This document shows, piece by piece, positions 1 to 8,203 of a DNA stretch of 64,000 nt. A program made the translations under genes and the position numbers. The stretch lies in the NCBI RefSeq assembly GCF_000787375.1, contig NZ_JRJU01000011.1:62001-126000 (forward strand), given 5' to 3'. This DNA is from Halalkalibacter okhensis. GTDB taxonomy: Bacteria; Bacillota; Bacilli; Bacillales; Bacillaceae_D. The notes below the pieces were generated by a model. It had not been told where the DNA came from. It did no database searches and saw only the letters and a list, made by a program, of their open reading frames with translations. The first letter of the stretch is position 1. Each line of letters begins with the position of its first letter.

Positions 1-32
1 TAGACTACTAAACTACAGAGGAGAGCTGCCGT

Positions 33-383
33 ATGAATCCATATCACTATAACTCTCGATATGTTCAGCAACCAAACGAGTCATCATCTTATGCCTATCA
101 CCAAACTCGCCAACAACCACTTTCTCATTACAGGCAACCAACACTTGAATCAAGAGTGGGCCAATTAGAAAACCAAATTCAACAGCAAGTAACAGAATTA
201 TCACGTCAAAACGAAGAAATTCAAAGACTAAATACCGAAATTGGGCGAATCAATGAAGAGATCATTCGTTTAAACCAAAATGATGAGCGTCATTTTGATC
301 GTATGACCCGACTAAACCAACGTTTACGTACAGTCGAAAACAATCTTAATATCCCATACACACCAGGAAACGATGGATTTTAA
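33..383 (+). CDS. Small coiled-coil protein of unknown function
   Basis: A 116-residue protein that I do not recognise. The first 45 residues are rich in Tyr, Gln, Ser and Pro (low complexity, probably disordered). Residues about 45-105 form a regular heptad-like coiled coil full of Gln, Glu, Ile and Leu (repeats of the type ..IQRLNTEIGRINEEIIRLNQ..). The C-terminal tail is short and Pro/Gly-rich. There is no signal peptide or membrane segment. The ATG follows a GAGGAGAG ribosome site, and a hairpin plus T-run lies just after the stop. The composition resembles spore-surface or structural proteins of Bacillaceae, but that is only a guess. Confidence 0.75.
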   Translation: MNPYHYNSRYVQQPNESSSYAYHQTRQQPLSHYRQPTLESRVGQLENQIQQQVTELSRQNEEIQRLNTEIGRINEEIIRLNQNDERHFDRMTRLNQRLRTVENNLNIPYTPGNDGF

Positions 384-394
384 TAAACCCAAAT

Positions 395-426
395 AAGCAG
401 GAGCTCCAAGCTCCTGCTTTTCTTTT
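395..426 (+). terminator. Rho-independent terminator after the coiled-coil gene
   Basis: An 11-bp perfect inverted repeat (AAGCAGGAGCT / AGCTCCTGCTT) with a 3-nt loop is followed by a TTTTCTTTT tract. It lies between convergent genes and may also stop the gene coming from the other strand. Confidence 0.85.
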
Positions 427-433
427 ATAAAAC

Positions 434-3133
434 TTAATTTAAAGCCACACTTTCTTGGTTTCTGCTTAAACCCATCTGCTCCATTAACTCGTATTGATGA
501 ACTCGGACCTTAAATAACGTTAACGGGTCTTTATAAATTTCTGGATTGGCTCTTAACGACTCTAACGCATCATTATGTCCTTCAATTTCTGATTGAGCTT
601 CTTGAATAGCTTCACTTAATACGCTAAACGGACTCCTGTAAAATAAGTTCATGTCTCTTTCTATTGACTTTCCAAATAAATCAAACTGGAGCATGTACTG
701 ATTCATAATCGTTTCAGTAACCTGCTTATAATCTTCATTCTCTATAAATTTTCTATACATTTTAAAAACAAGGGCTTTATTTGTCGGAAGCACACCAAAA
801 AATTTCCCAGAGCTTTTTAATAGCAATTGTGAAGGAGTTAATCGTAACAAAATATTGATGTTTTCTAAATGAACTCCATTTGTCATTCGATCAATATCTC
901 GGTACCAATCGTCGAGCACACGGAAATCACATTGCAATTTAAAGCGTTCCCTCTCATATAATCGATTGAATCCATCAGTCATTTCCTTTAAATAAGACTG
1001 ACTTTGAATAAATTCTACATTACAAACCTCTAGCCATTCTTGCAATACATTTGAAAATTTCGGAATAAATGTCTGTTCTAAATACGTAGAAATTTGTTCG
1101 TTCATTTTCCTATTGAGTTCAACATGGATATTTCTGAAATCACTATCTTCTTTAATAAAGGTAGAGCACTCTTTCAATATTTCTGGTATATTTACTCGTA
1201 AATTCTGTTTCATTTCATCCGTCATGACGAGGTAGGATTGTTTAATTTCTTGTGTTTTTTCTTTTTCTATATCAACTAATTGATTATTAGCACCCGTCAA
1301 TTTTATAACCGCTTCTTCATTCCATGTAACGGAATCCATTAAGGACCTTTCCATACTTACTCGTTTCCCAAGAAGATGGCTTATTGTTCTATGAATCACC
1401 TTTAATAGTCTTTCGTGGCGTTTGCTTTCTACTACTTTCCTTTGAAATAAGCCACTTATTTTCTGACTAAAGTCATTTAATCGTGACTCTGTTGTGTATA
1501 CTTGTGCAGTTGGAAAACTTTCGCCTATTGTTGCTTTTGTTTCATCAATAATTCGTTGAACCTCTTGTTCATTATAAATTACATTCATCTTATTAATAAC
1601 AAAGTGAATAGTTAGGTTAGAAAACTCTTCTTGGATACGACCAAGAACATCGTAATCAGAGTTTGTTATTCCTGTATTTGCATCAATGATAAACAATAAT
1701 GCATCAGCCATATCTACATGATCATTTAATTCTTCAATCCGCTCAAGCGATAGAATAGAAAGCCTATTCTTCTCTAAGAATGGAGCAGATAAACCATATT
1801 CAAACATCTTACTCTGAAGTTCTAAATCACTTAATTCTTCATTTACAGATTGCATGTGGCCTTCTTCGGTAATTTCTTGAAGTAGTGTTTCAGTCGAGTG
1901 TTTGAACAAAAACGTTGCAGGAAGCTCTTCACTTACGACTTCATGTCCAAGTAAATGATTGATTATCGTTGATTTGCCTTTAGTATCTGATCCTGCAACA
2001 ACTAAATAATTATTATCATAATCAAGCAGTTGTTGAATCTTCCATTGAATACGATCTCCTACTTCTAAATCATGCTCCTTTGCCCAACGAATGATAGATT
2101 CATATAGCTCAAGACTTTGTATAATTCCACCAGTTTTTGTCTGAGAATCAGCAAGAATGATTGATTCTGCCTCATCTACAACATTTGTATCAAGATTGGT
2201 TAGAAATTGATGCCATGAAAGAACTGCACTTGCGGCAACTTCGGCTTGAGATATAGTTACAATCTTTATCCAGTTAGATAGGAGATTAGGGACTATATGG
2301 TTAATATCTTTAATGAAGTGTTTACCAGTAGTTAAATCAAAATACGTCTGTGCATATAAATTGGAAAGAGTATCCCAAGAGATCGATTTATCTATCTGAA
2401 ATTGTAATAAGAGTTCGTTAAACTCAGTCAACCATTGAAAATACAATTCTTCATTACGATAGCTTATCCACAGGGCTCCTGCTAGTTGTTCAAACTTCTT
2501 GCCATCCATGAAGTATAACGTCTTTAGAGCCTGTAAAAAATACGGTGGCTCAATCGTTCTCGTTAACCCTTGTTCAATATATTTTCGAACAATTTCAAAC
2601 CAATCAAGAGACTCTGTTCGGATGGCTTCATTTATTGCTAAATCAATGGCACTATCCCAATCTCGATATTCTTCAAAAAAGGAACGAGCAACGTGAGTAA
2701 CATCTAAATAATCTGGATTTAAAGAAACAACATTCTTAATCACTTTAGCCGCTTGATCTAATTGTTGTTGATCCATATAAAGTGAAAATAGTTGTAATTC
2801 TATTTCAGTTCTTAAAATCAAGTTCTCTGTATGTATGGCTAAAAACCCTTCTTCAGCTTGTGAGGTTGCACCTAATTCATAATAACTATCAGCAATGTTT
2901 TTCATAGCCCATGGTTTTAAATCATTTTGGACTTTTTCCCATTTAAAAATCGCTGCTTCGTAGTCTTTATTATGATAATAAACTTCACCTTGGGCATACC
3001 GAATCGACGAGTTCTTTTCCTCATCATTATCTTCTAGCATTGCATCAGCAAGAACGGCGATCGGATGATTCTTTCTATGTTCTACAAAATGTTTATAGTA
3101 ATGCTTTTTGATCAGTTCACTCTCTTTTTTCAT
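434..3133 (-). CDS. TPR-repeat / dynamin-like GTPase
   Basis: A protein of about 899 residues in two parts. The N-terminal 370 residues are helical with TPR-like units (for example AEVYY..DYEAAIFKWEKVQ and later repeats), typical of protein-protein docking. From about residue 375 comes a dynamin-type G domain: P-loop GSDTKGKS at 381-388, a hydrophobic strand LLFIIDANTG, and NKMN at about 514 where most GTPases have NKxD. The remaining 380 residues are helical, as in bacterial dynamin-like proteins that act on membranes. An upstream in-frame ATG at 3142 sits directly against GGGAAGG, so I place the start at 3133, where the spacing is right. It is monocistronic. The exact role is unknown; membrane remodelling or stress protection is inference. 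Confidence 0.8.
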   Translation of the reverse strand: MKKESELIKKHYYKHFVEHRKNHPIAVLADAMLEDNDEEKNSSIRYAQGEVYYHNKDYEAAIFKWEKVQNDLKPWAMKNIADSYYELGATSQAEEGFLAIHTENLILRTEIELQLFSLYMDQQQLDQAAKVIKNVVSLNPDYLDVTHVARSFFEEYRDWDSAIDLAINEAIRTESLDWFEIVRKYIEQGLTRTIEPPYFLQALKTLYFMDGKKFEQLAGALWISYRNEELYFQWLTEFNELLLQFQIDKSISWDTLSNLYAQTYFDLTTGKHFIKDINHIVPNLLSNWIKIVTISQAEVAASAVLSWHQFLTNLDTNVVDEAESIILADSQTKTGGIIQSLELYESIIRWAKEHDLEVGDRIQWKIQQLLDYDNNYLVVAGSDTKGKSTIINHLLGHEVVSEELPATFLFKHSTETLLQEITEEGHMQSVNEELSDLELQSKMFEYGLSAPFLEKNRLSILSLERIEELNDHVDMADALLFIIDANTGITNSDYDVLGRIQEEFSNLTIHFVINKMNVIYNEQEVQRIIDETKATIGESFPTAQVYTTESRLNDFSQKISGLFQRKVVESKRHERLLKVIHRTISHLLGKRVSMERSLMDSVTWNEEAVIKLTGANNQLVDIEKEKTQEIKQSYLVMTDEMKQNLRVNIPEILKECSTFIKEDSDFRNIHVELNRKMNEQISTYLEQTFIPKFSNVLQEWLEVCNVEFIQSQSYLKEMTDGFNRLYERERFKLQCDFRVLDDWYRDIDRMTNGVHLENINILLRLTPSQLLLKSSGKFFGVLPTNKALVFKMYRKFIENEDYKQVTETIMNQYMLQFDLFGKSIERDMNLFYRSPFSVLSEAIQEAQSEIEGHNDALESLRANPEIYKDPLTLFKVRVHQYELMEQMGLSRNQESVALN

Positions 3134-3259
3134 ATGTCGCATCCTTCCCGGCTGTAGATATGTCTAATCAATACTATGAAATTACTTCAAACAATATTTC
3201 AACTATTATAACAAATATTGTTTGTTTCCCCATGTCAGTTTGATTTCATTTGAACGACA

Positions 3260-3305
3260 AAATTATGTAAAATATTTGATCAAACTAGATCATTTTACAT
3301 AATTT
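3260..3305. repeat. 14-bp AT-rich inverted repeat upstream of the GTPase gene
   Basis: The arms AAATTATGTAAAAT (3260-3273) and ATTTTACATAATTT (3292-3305) are perfect reverse complements. They surround an 18-nt loop that itself contains the palindrome TTTGATCAAA. The repeat is about 130 nt before the GTPase start and just after the CstA-family terminator. It has no adjoining T-run of terminator type, so an operator or promoter element is possible. Confidence 0.55.
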
Positions 3306-3320
3306 GTTTTTGAATTATAG

Positions 3321-3350
3321 AAAAAACCTGCATCCTCAAGTAGATACAGG
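3321..3350 (-). terminator. Terminator of the CstA-family gene
   Basis: On the minus strand the arms CCTGTATC and GATGCAGG form a stem with one G-U pair, followed by six T residues. It starts 13 nt after the stop codon. Confidence 0.7.
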
Positions 3351-3362
3351 TCCTTTCATTTG

Positions 3363-4805
3363 TTACGCTGCCTTGCTCTCGTCTTCGTCTAATTCAAAAT
3401 TGGCTTCGGCGCGATTTAATTTAATTTTGTAAGCAAATAAAGCTAGAATAATAACTGTTCCAATCGTCGCTGCCACATAAGATGTGCCCATTGGAAGTCC
3501 AAATCCGATTGGGGCATTAAAAATAAATGTTAACGAAACCATCGTCATAAATGTTGCAGGGATTGTTGCAACCCAATGAAATTTATATTGAATGGCTAAA
3601 TACATAGCTCCTACAAATAAAGCAATTGCACTTATAGCCGCATTGGTTACACCAAAGTATCTCCATAATAGGGTGAAGTCCATTGTCGTAAGGATGAACG
3701 AAATCACGAATAATGGTAACGCAATCCATAGACGACTAGTTATTTTCAACTGTGGAACTTTAATATAATCAGCAATAATCATACGAGCCGAACGAAAGGC
3801 CGTGTCACCAGATGTAATTGGTAGTACAATAACACCAAGAACAGCCAACGTCCCCCCAATTGCTCCTAGCAAAGTGAAAGCAACTTCACTAACAACAAGA
3901 CCAGCACCACCTGAATCAATTAATGCAGCTAAATCCGTCCCGTAAAACAGACTCATTGCAGCAGCTGCCCAAATCATTGCGATAATCCCTTCCACAATCA
4001 TCATGCCGTAAAACACTTTACGACCATTTTGTTCATTTTGAAGTGTTCTTGAAATAATTGGCGATTGTGTTGCATGGAACCCTGAAATCGCACCACATGC
4101 AATGGTAATCATTAGAATTGGAAATACGGCCGTCCCTGCTGGGTGCATATTCTCAAGCGTTAATTCTGGAATAGGTGCACCAGTAAAGATTAACATCCCT
4201 CCAATACCAATCGCACTAATAACTAATAGTGCCCCTAAGATGGGATAGACTTTTCCAATGATTTTATCAACAGGAAGCATCGTAGCTAAAATATAATATG
4301 CAAAAATAACAGCCGTAATAATTCCAAGTGCAACTACACCATCCATTAAGTTAAATAAAAGTCCAGCCGGCGCCGTTACGAAAACGGTTCCAACAAGTAA
4401 TAACAAAAGAACAGCAATGGCATTGACAATATGCTTCATTGATTTCCCTAAAAACTTACCAGCCAATTGTGGCAGATGTGCCCCTTTGTTGCGAATCGAA
4501 ATCATGCCTGTTAAATAATCATGAACTGCCCCTGCAAAGATACAACCAACAACAATCCAGATAAAGGCTACTGGACCATAAAGCGCTCCCATAATTGGTC
4601 CGAAAATTGGTCCTACACCTGCAATATTCAACAATTGAATTAAAGAATTTCGATTCGTTCCCATTGGAATGTAATCGACTCCGTCTTTCATACTATAGGC
4701 AGGAGTTGGTCTAGCTTCCTTAACTCCAAACATTTTTTCAATGACTTTACCATACGTGAAATAAGCTATAATTAATAGTGCAATTGATAATAGAAATGTA
4801 ATCAT
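3363..4805 (-). CDS. cstA: CstA-family peptide/pyruvate transporter
   Basis: A polytopic membrane protein of 480 residues with many hydrophobic helices and conserved CstA-family stretches near the N-terminus (GTNRNSLIQLLNIAGVGPI and AGAVHDYLTG). Family members import peptides or pyruvate under carbon limitation; E. coli BtsT is a pyruvate symporter. An in-frame ATG lies 18 codons upstream, but AGAGGTG sits 7 nt before the ATG at 4805 (MITFLLS...), which is the better start. The gene lies directly downstream of a LytS/LytTR-type sensor-regulator pair, the same partnership as BtsS/BtsR with BtsT, and a cre-like box overlaps its leader. This makes pyruvate uptake the best guess; the substrate is inferred. 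Confidence 0.85.
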   Translation of the reverse strand: MITFLLSIALLIIAYFTYGKVIEKMFGVKEARPTPAYSMKDGVDYIPMGTNRNSLIQLLNIAGVGPIFGPIMGALYGPVAFIWIVVGCIFAGAVHDYLTGMISIRNKGAHLPQLAGKFLGKSMKHIVNAIAVLLLLLVGTVFVTAPAGLLFNLMDGVVALGIITAVIFAYYILATMLPVDKIIGKVYPILGALLVISAIGIGGMLIFTGAPIPELTLENMHPAGTAVFPILMITIACGAISGFHATQSPIISRTLQNEQNGRKVFYGMMIVEGIIAMIWAAAAMSLFYGTDLAALIDSGGAGLVVSEVAFTLLGAIGGTLAVLGVIVLPITSGDTAFRSARMIIADYIKVPQLKITSRLWIALPLFVISFILTTMDFTLLWRYFGVTNAAISAIALFVGAMYLAIQYKFHWVATIPATFMTMVSLTFIFNAPIGFGLPMGTSYVAATIGTVIILALFAYKIKLNRAEANFELDEDESKAA

Positions 4806-4826
4806 TGAATAACACCTCTCTTTTTT

Positions 4827-4841
4827 TGAATACGCTTTCAT
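4827..4841 (-). promoter_or_regulatory. Putative CcpA cre box before cstA
   Basis: ATGAAAGCGTATTCA (minus strand) fits the relaxed cre consensus WTGNAANCGNWNNCW at every position. It lies 22 nt before the CstA-family start codon, a position suited to repression by CcpA when preferred sugars are present. Confidence 0.6.
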
Positions 4842-4966
4842 TATAACTTTTCGCCGCACGTTTGTGTCAAAATTGTGATGACGTGTATAAAGTAGCAGCT
4901 AACATGTTTAAAATCATGTCTCACGTGCATAGTTTGTTAGATGAGTGTTTCAATCCAACAAAATCC

Positions 4967-5005
4967 AGAAAGGAGTATACGGTCCCCTTATGTATTCTCC
5001 CTTCT
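4967..5005 (-). terminator. Possible terminator of the two-component operon
   Basis: The imperfect 14-bp arms AGAAGGGAGAATAC and GTATACTCCTTTCT (12 of 14 paired) begin just after the response-regulator stop. The following T-run is short (TTTTG), so termination may be partial and allow read-through to cstA. Confidence 0.4.
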
Positions 5006-5011
5006 AAACTT

Positions 5012-5746
5012 TTATAACTCTAGTCGTTCCCTTAGTGCTTTAACATAGTTTCTACTAACTGGAATTTCTTCTTTTTGTCCGACTACTTTTAGTTGATAAG
5101 CCCCATTAAACCATGGAATTAATTGCTCAACCTTGTCTAAATTGACTAAGTAACTTTTATGGGTCCTAAAAAAGGGAAATTCTTTTAATTTTTCCTCTAG
5201 TTCCTTTATTGGTGTTCTCGAGCTGTATTTTCGTTCATTCACGCATATAATCGTTTCACGATCTTCTCGAAATAGGTATGTTATGTCTTTTGGAGAAAGA
5301 TAAACAATCCTCCCTTCATCCTCTACTGCTAATTTTCCAATCCCTGTAATAGATTCTATCTCGTGTGAGGACGGAGACATTCGTTCATTAATCCTTTTTA
5401 TCACTTCATCTATTTGTTCTTCATCAAAAGGTTTCACTAGATAATCTAAAGCTTGAACACGGAATGCTTTTACAGCGTAATCTGCATAAGCAGTTGCAAA
5501 AACAATCAATGGGATGTGTTTCATATTTTGAAGAGCTTTTGCTAAATCCAATCCAGACATTTGTGGCATTTCGATATCTAAAAACACAACATCCGGATCT
5601 TTCCGCATGATAACCTCTAATCCCTTTTCGCCTGAATCCGCTTCGCCGACAATGTCTATTTCCTCATAACGCTTCAAAAGAAAGGTTAATTCATCACGAC
5701 TATAATGTTCATCATCAATAATGACAGCCTTGATAGTTTTTTTCAC
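5012..5746 (-). CDS. LytTR-family response regulator
   Basis: A 244-residue response regulator. Residues 1-120 form a receiver domain: acidic pair DD near residue 11, phospho-acceptor Asp in VVFLDIEMP at about 57, and Lys in YLVKPF at about 107. Residues about 145-244 form a LytTR DNA-binding domain (FFRTHKSYLVNLDKV, then IPVSRNYVKALRERL at the end). Its start overlaps the kinase stop by 4 nt (ATGA), so the pair is translationally coupled. By analogy with BtsR and LytT it would activate the adjacent CstA-family transporter gene. Target and signal are inferred from context. Confidence 0.92.
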   Translation of the reverse strand: MKKTIKAVIIDDEHYSRDELTFLLKRYEEIDIVGEADSGEKGLEVIMRKDPDVVFLDIEMPQMSGLDLAKALQNMKHIPLIVFATAYADYAVKAFRVQALDYLVKPFDEEQIDEVIKRINERMSPSSHEIESITGIGKLAVEDEGRIVYLSPKDITYLFREDRETIICVNERKYSSRTPIKELEEKLKEFPFFRTHKSYLVNLDKVEQLIPWFNGAYQLKVVGQKEEIPVSRNYVKALRERLEL

Positions 5747-7497
5747 TTGCTCACCTCTTTTCTGTTTACAGGCAATGAAAATGTAACGGTTGTCCCTTTT
5801 CCAATTTCACTTTTCATGCGTAATGTTGATTCCAATCCAAACATCATCTCCAGCCTCCTATTAATATTAACTAGTCCAATCCCTGTCCCTGTTTTGGACT
5901 GTACCTTTTTTGTACCCAATACTGGTAAGCGCTCCTTTTCGATTCCTTTTCCGTTATCATAAATTGAAATATGGACAACTTCTTTTTGTTTCTCGATCGT
6001 TATTGATAAAAGACTATCCTGCTGAAGTTGTTTCAACCCATGCTTAATAGCATTTTCTACAATCGGTTGCAATGTCATAGGCGGCAACCTTACAAGGAGT
6101 GCCTCTTCATCAATTCTATACTGCACAGACAATTTATCAGAGAAACGAGTTTGTTCAATTTCAAGATAAGCTTTCACATGCTTTATTTCTTCCTCTAAAG
6201 ATGTTTCAGTTGCAGTCGTTCCAGCTAAATTTTGTCTGAAAAAGTGTGAAAGGGAAATCAACAACTTTCGCGCTTTCATCGGATCCGTTCTCACCAAAGC
6301 AACAATGGTATTTAAAGCATTAAATAAAAAGTGTGGACTCACCTGAGCTTGTAGAGCTTTAATCTCAGCTTGCTTAGCGAGTTCTAAGTGGCGATCTACT
6401 TCAGAAAGCTCAAGCTGATGACTTAATAACGTCGAGAGTCCTTTGCTTAATTCAATCGTCGTTGGTGAAGGACCTTTTTCATTTTTAAAATAAAACTTCA
6501 ACGTACCAATCGTTTGTTCCTTGACTTTTAAAGGGGCAATAATGGCTGCCTGTAACAAGCAACGATCAACTCCACAGTCAATTTCCTCTTTATTGGCTAT
6601 GACGAGATTCCCTTCTTTTAACACACGCTTAGTAGCGATCGTCTGTACTTCTGTATTCGGTAAATGATGATCCTCACCTACGCCTGCAAATGCGAGGATT
6701 TTCTCATGGTCAGTTATGGAAACTGCATCAACTCGCACTTCTTTCAATAGAATTTGACAAGTAGGAGAAGCTGATTGTTCTGTTAATCCTTTTCTTAAAT
6801 ACTTTAAAGTTAAATCAGCTAGCTTTAATGCCTTTTGTGCTTGAATTGAGCCCATTTTTTCTTCTTCTTGAATAACATTACGTATGATTAATATAAAAAG
6901 GGCCGTCCCGATGCCATTTGCTATGATCATAGGAATACCTATATCTTGGACGAGCAGCAATGCTTGGTCAAATGGGCGTGCGAGTAGCAAAATGACACCC
7001 ATCTGGACAGATTCTGCAAGCATTCCTACAACTAACGCTGTTTGCAAAGAAATGATGCGACTGTTTTTATTTCGTTTATAAAAATAGCCTGCCATTCCCC
7101 CGGCAATAATTGTCGATAAACCACACGCAAAGCCTGTAAAGCCACCAAGTAAATAGCGGTGAACTCCCGCTATTAGCCCTGCACCAACTCCAACTTTCCA
7201 TCCGCCTAATAATCCTGCTACAACCACTCCTATCACGCGAGAGTTGGCAATGGCTTCGCCTTCTCCTAAATTAATCACCCAGCGAAAATATGTAGCTTGT
7301 TCAGGGTTAATCTTTAGTCCTGTATATGTACCAATGATTCCAAACAACCCAAAAATAACAATGACGCTGATCCTGGACCGTTTAGAAATTTCACGGCGTT
7401 CGATTAAATGACGAATGAATTTAAACCGCGTCATCACAAAAGCGACAGTTACAATGATTCCTAACCTCTCAAGCATGACTAAAATTAGTTCCCACAT
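5743..7497 (-). CDS. LytS-type sensor histidine kinase
   Basis: A membrane histidine kinase of 584 residues. The first 210 residues contain several hydrophobic helices of the 5TM-LYT sensor type. A GAF-like region follows (about 230-370), then a His_kinase domain with the phospho-acceptor in QVSPHFLFNALN and an HATPase_c domain (VENAIKHGL, DNGKGI, GTGIGLVNINRR). TAGGAG lies 9 nt before the ATG at 7497, so this start is preferred over an in-frame codon 15 residues upstream. It forms an operon with the LytTR regulator. Relatives LytS and BtsS sense pyruvate, which suits the CstA-type transporter next door. Confidence 0.92.
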   Translation of the reverse strand: MWELILVMLERLGIIVTVAFVMTRFKFIRHLIERREISKRSRISVIVIFGLFGIIGTYTGLKINPEQATYFRWVINLGEGEAIANSRVIGVVVAGLLGGWKVGVGAGLIAGVHRYLLGGFTGFACGLSTIIAGGMAGYFYKRNKNSRIISLQTALVVGMLAESVQMGVILLLARPFDQALLLVQDIGIPMIIANGIGTALFILIIRNVIQEEEKMGSIQAQKALKLADLTLKYLRKGLTEQSASPTCQILLKEVRVDAVSITDHEKILAFAGVGEDHHLPNTEVQTIATKRVLKEGNLVIANKEEIDCGVDRCLLQAAIIAPLKVKEQTIGTLKFYFKNEKGPSPTTIELSKGLSTLLSHQLELSEVDRHLELAKQAEIKALQAQVSPHFLFNALNTIVALVRTDPMKARKLLISLSHFFRQNLAGTTATETSLEEEIKHVKAYLEIEQTRFSDKLSVQYRIDEEALLVRLPPMTLQPIVENAIKHGLKQLQQDSLLSITIEKQKEVVHISIYDNGKGIEKERLPVLGTKKVQSKTGTGIGLVNINRRLEMMFGLESTLRMKSEIGKGTTVTFSLPVNRKEVSK

Positions 7498-7803
7498 AAT
7501 TATTTCTCCTATATTGTTAAATGACTTCAGTGACCAAAACATAATAGCTTTACTAATTATACTCTATATCCATCTCATGCATCCTCCTAATAGAGACGAA
7601 TTATTTCACTTTCTACGTACAATTGTTTATGAAATAGACTGAGTCAATAAGGACTCTGAAAAAGAATGGTTTCTCTTTTATGTGCTCCTAATTCAGCTCT
7701 CTTGCTAATTTTAAATTGGGTGTTTGGTATAAAGGCAAACACCCTGCCTCTATTAGTCAATTTGCATAGACTAATAGCGGAAAGGAAATAGGGAGGAATA
7801 AAA
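7498..7803. other. Divergent intergenic region
   Basis: About 306 nt between divergent genes. It should hold the promoters of the sensor-kinase operon and of the Lys-rich gene. I see only AT-rich sequence and a strong AGGGAGG ribosome site next to 7804; no convincing extra gene, RNA or operator. Confidence 0.4.
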
Positions 7804-8123
7804 ATGAAAAATTTGAATTCGAATACGATCTAGGAATTGACCTAGACAAACTTAATCAAGATGTTGAATTAGTTAGTGATTTTAATCAGAAGTTCATGGA
7901 GCTTTGTCTTCAAAGATTGCAAAAAAAACAACTAAAGAGAGCAGCAAACACCACTCCTAGTGAGCAATCTGAACTACAAGACCCAGCAACATTAGAAGTG
8001 AATGAGCCTCAAGATCAACCTAATGCTTCTAATGAAGAAGGAACTGCCGAAGAATTAGCTTTAACAGACAAAAAGAAAAAGAAGAAGAAAGATAAGGATA
8101 AGAAAAAGAAGAAGAAGAAATAA
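7804..8123 (+). CDS. Lys-tailed small protein with an apparent frameshift
   Basis: An excellent ribosome site (AGGGAGGAATAAAA) precedes ATG 7804, but that frame stops after 9 codons. In the next frame an uninterrupted reading (KFEFEYDLGIDLDKLNQD...) runs from 7806 to the stop at 8123. Adding one A to the A5 run at 7807-7811 joins the two and gives MKKFEFEYDLGIDL... of 106 residues. The mature product would have an acidic N-terminal half and a tail made almost only of Lys and Asp. Without the repair only a protein from the internal ATG at 7896 is possible, and that ATG has no good ribosome site. I do not recognise the family. Lys-rich tails occur in some spore-coat proteins. It could be a sequencing error, a real mutation or slippage-controlled expression. 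Confidence 0.6.
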
Positions 8124-8157
8124 ATCATGTGATAAAAATGAATGCAACTAGAACAAA

Positions 8158-8193
8158 AACATACACATCTCCTTTAATGGATTTGTGTATGTT
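8158..8193. terminator. Bidirectional terminator
   Basis: The 10-bp perfect arms AACATACACA and TGTGTATGTT lie between convergent genes, with T-rich sequence on the plus side and an A-rich run (T-run on minus) on the other. Confidence 0.7.
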
Positions 8194-8203
8194 CATTTTC
8201 AAA

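Noticed and set aside
8070-8123. A/G-only stretch that looks like a simple repeat
   Set aside because: It is explained by Lys and Asp codons of the Lys-tailed protein and is not a regular tandem repeat.
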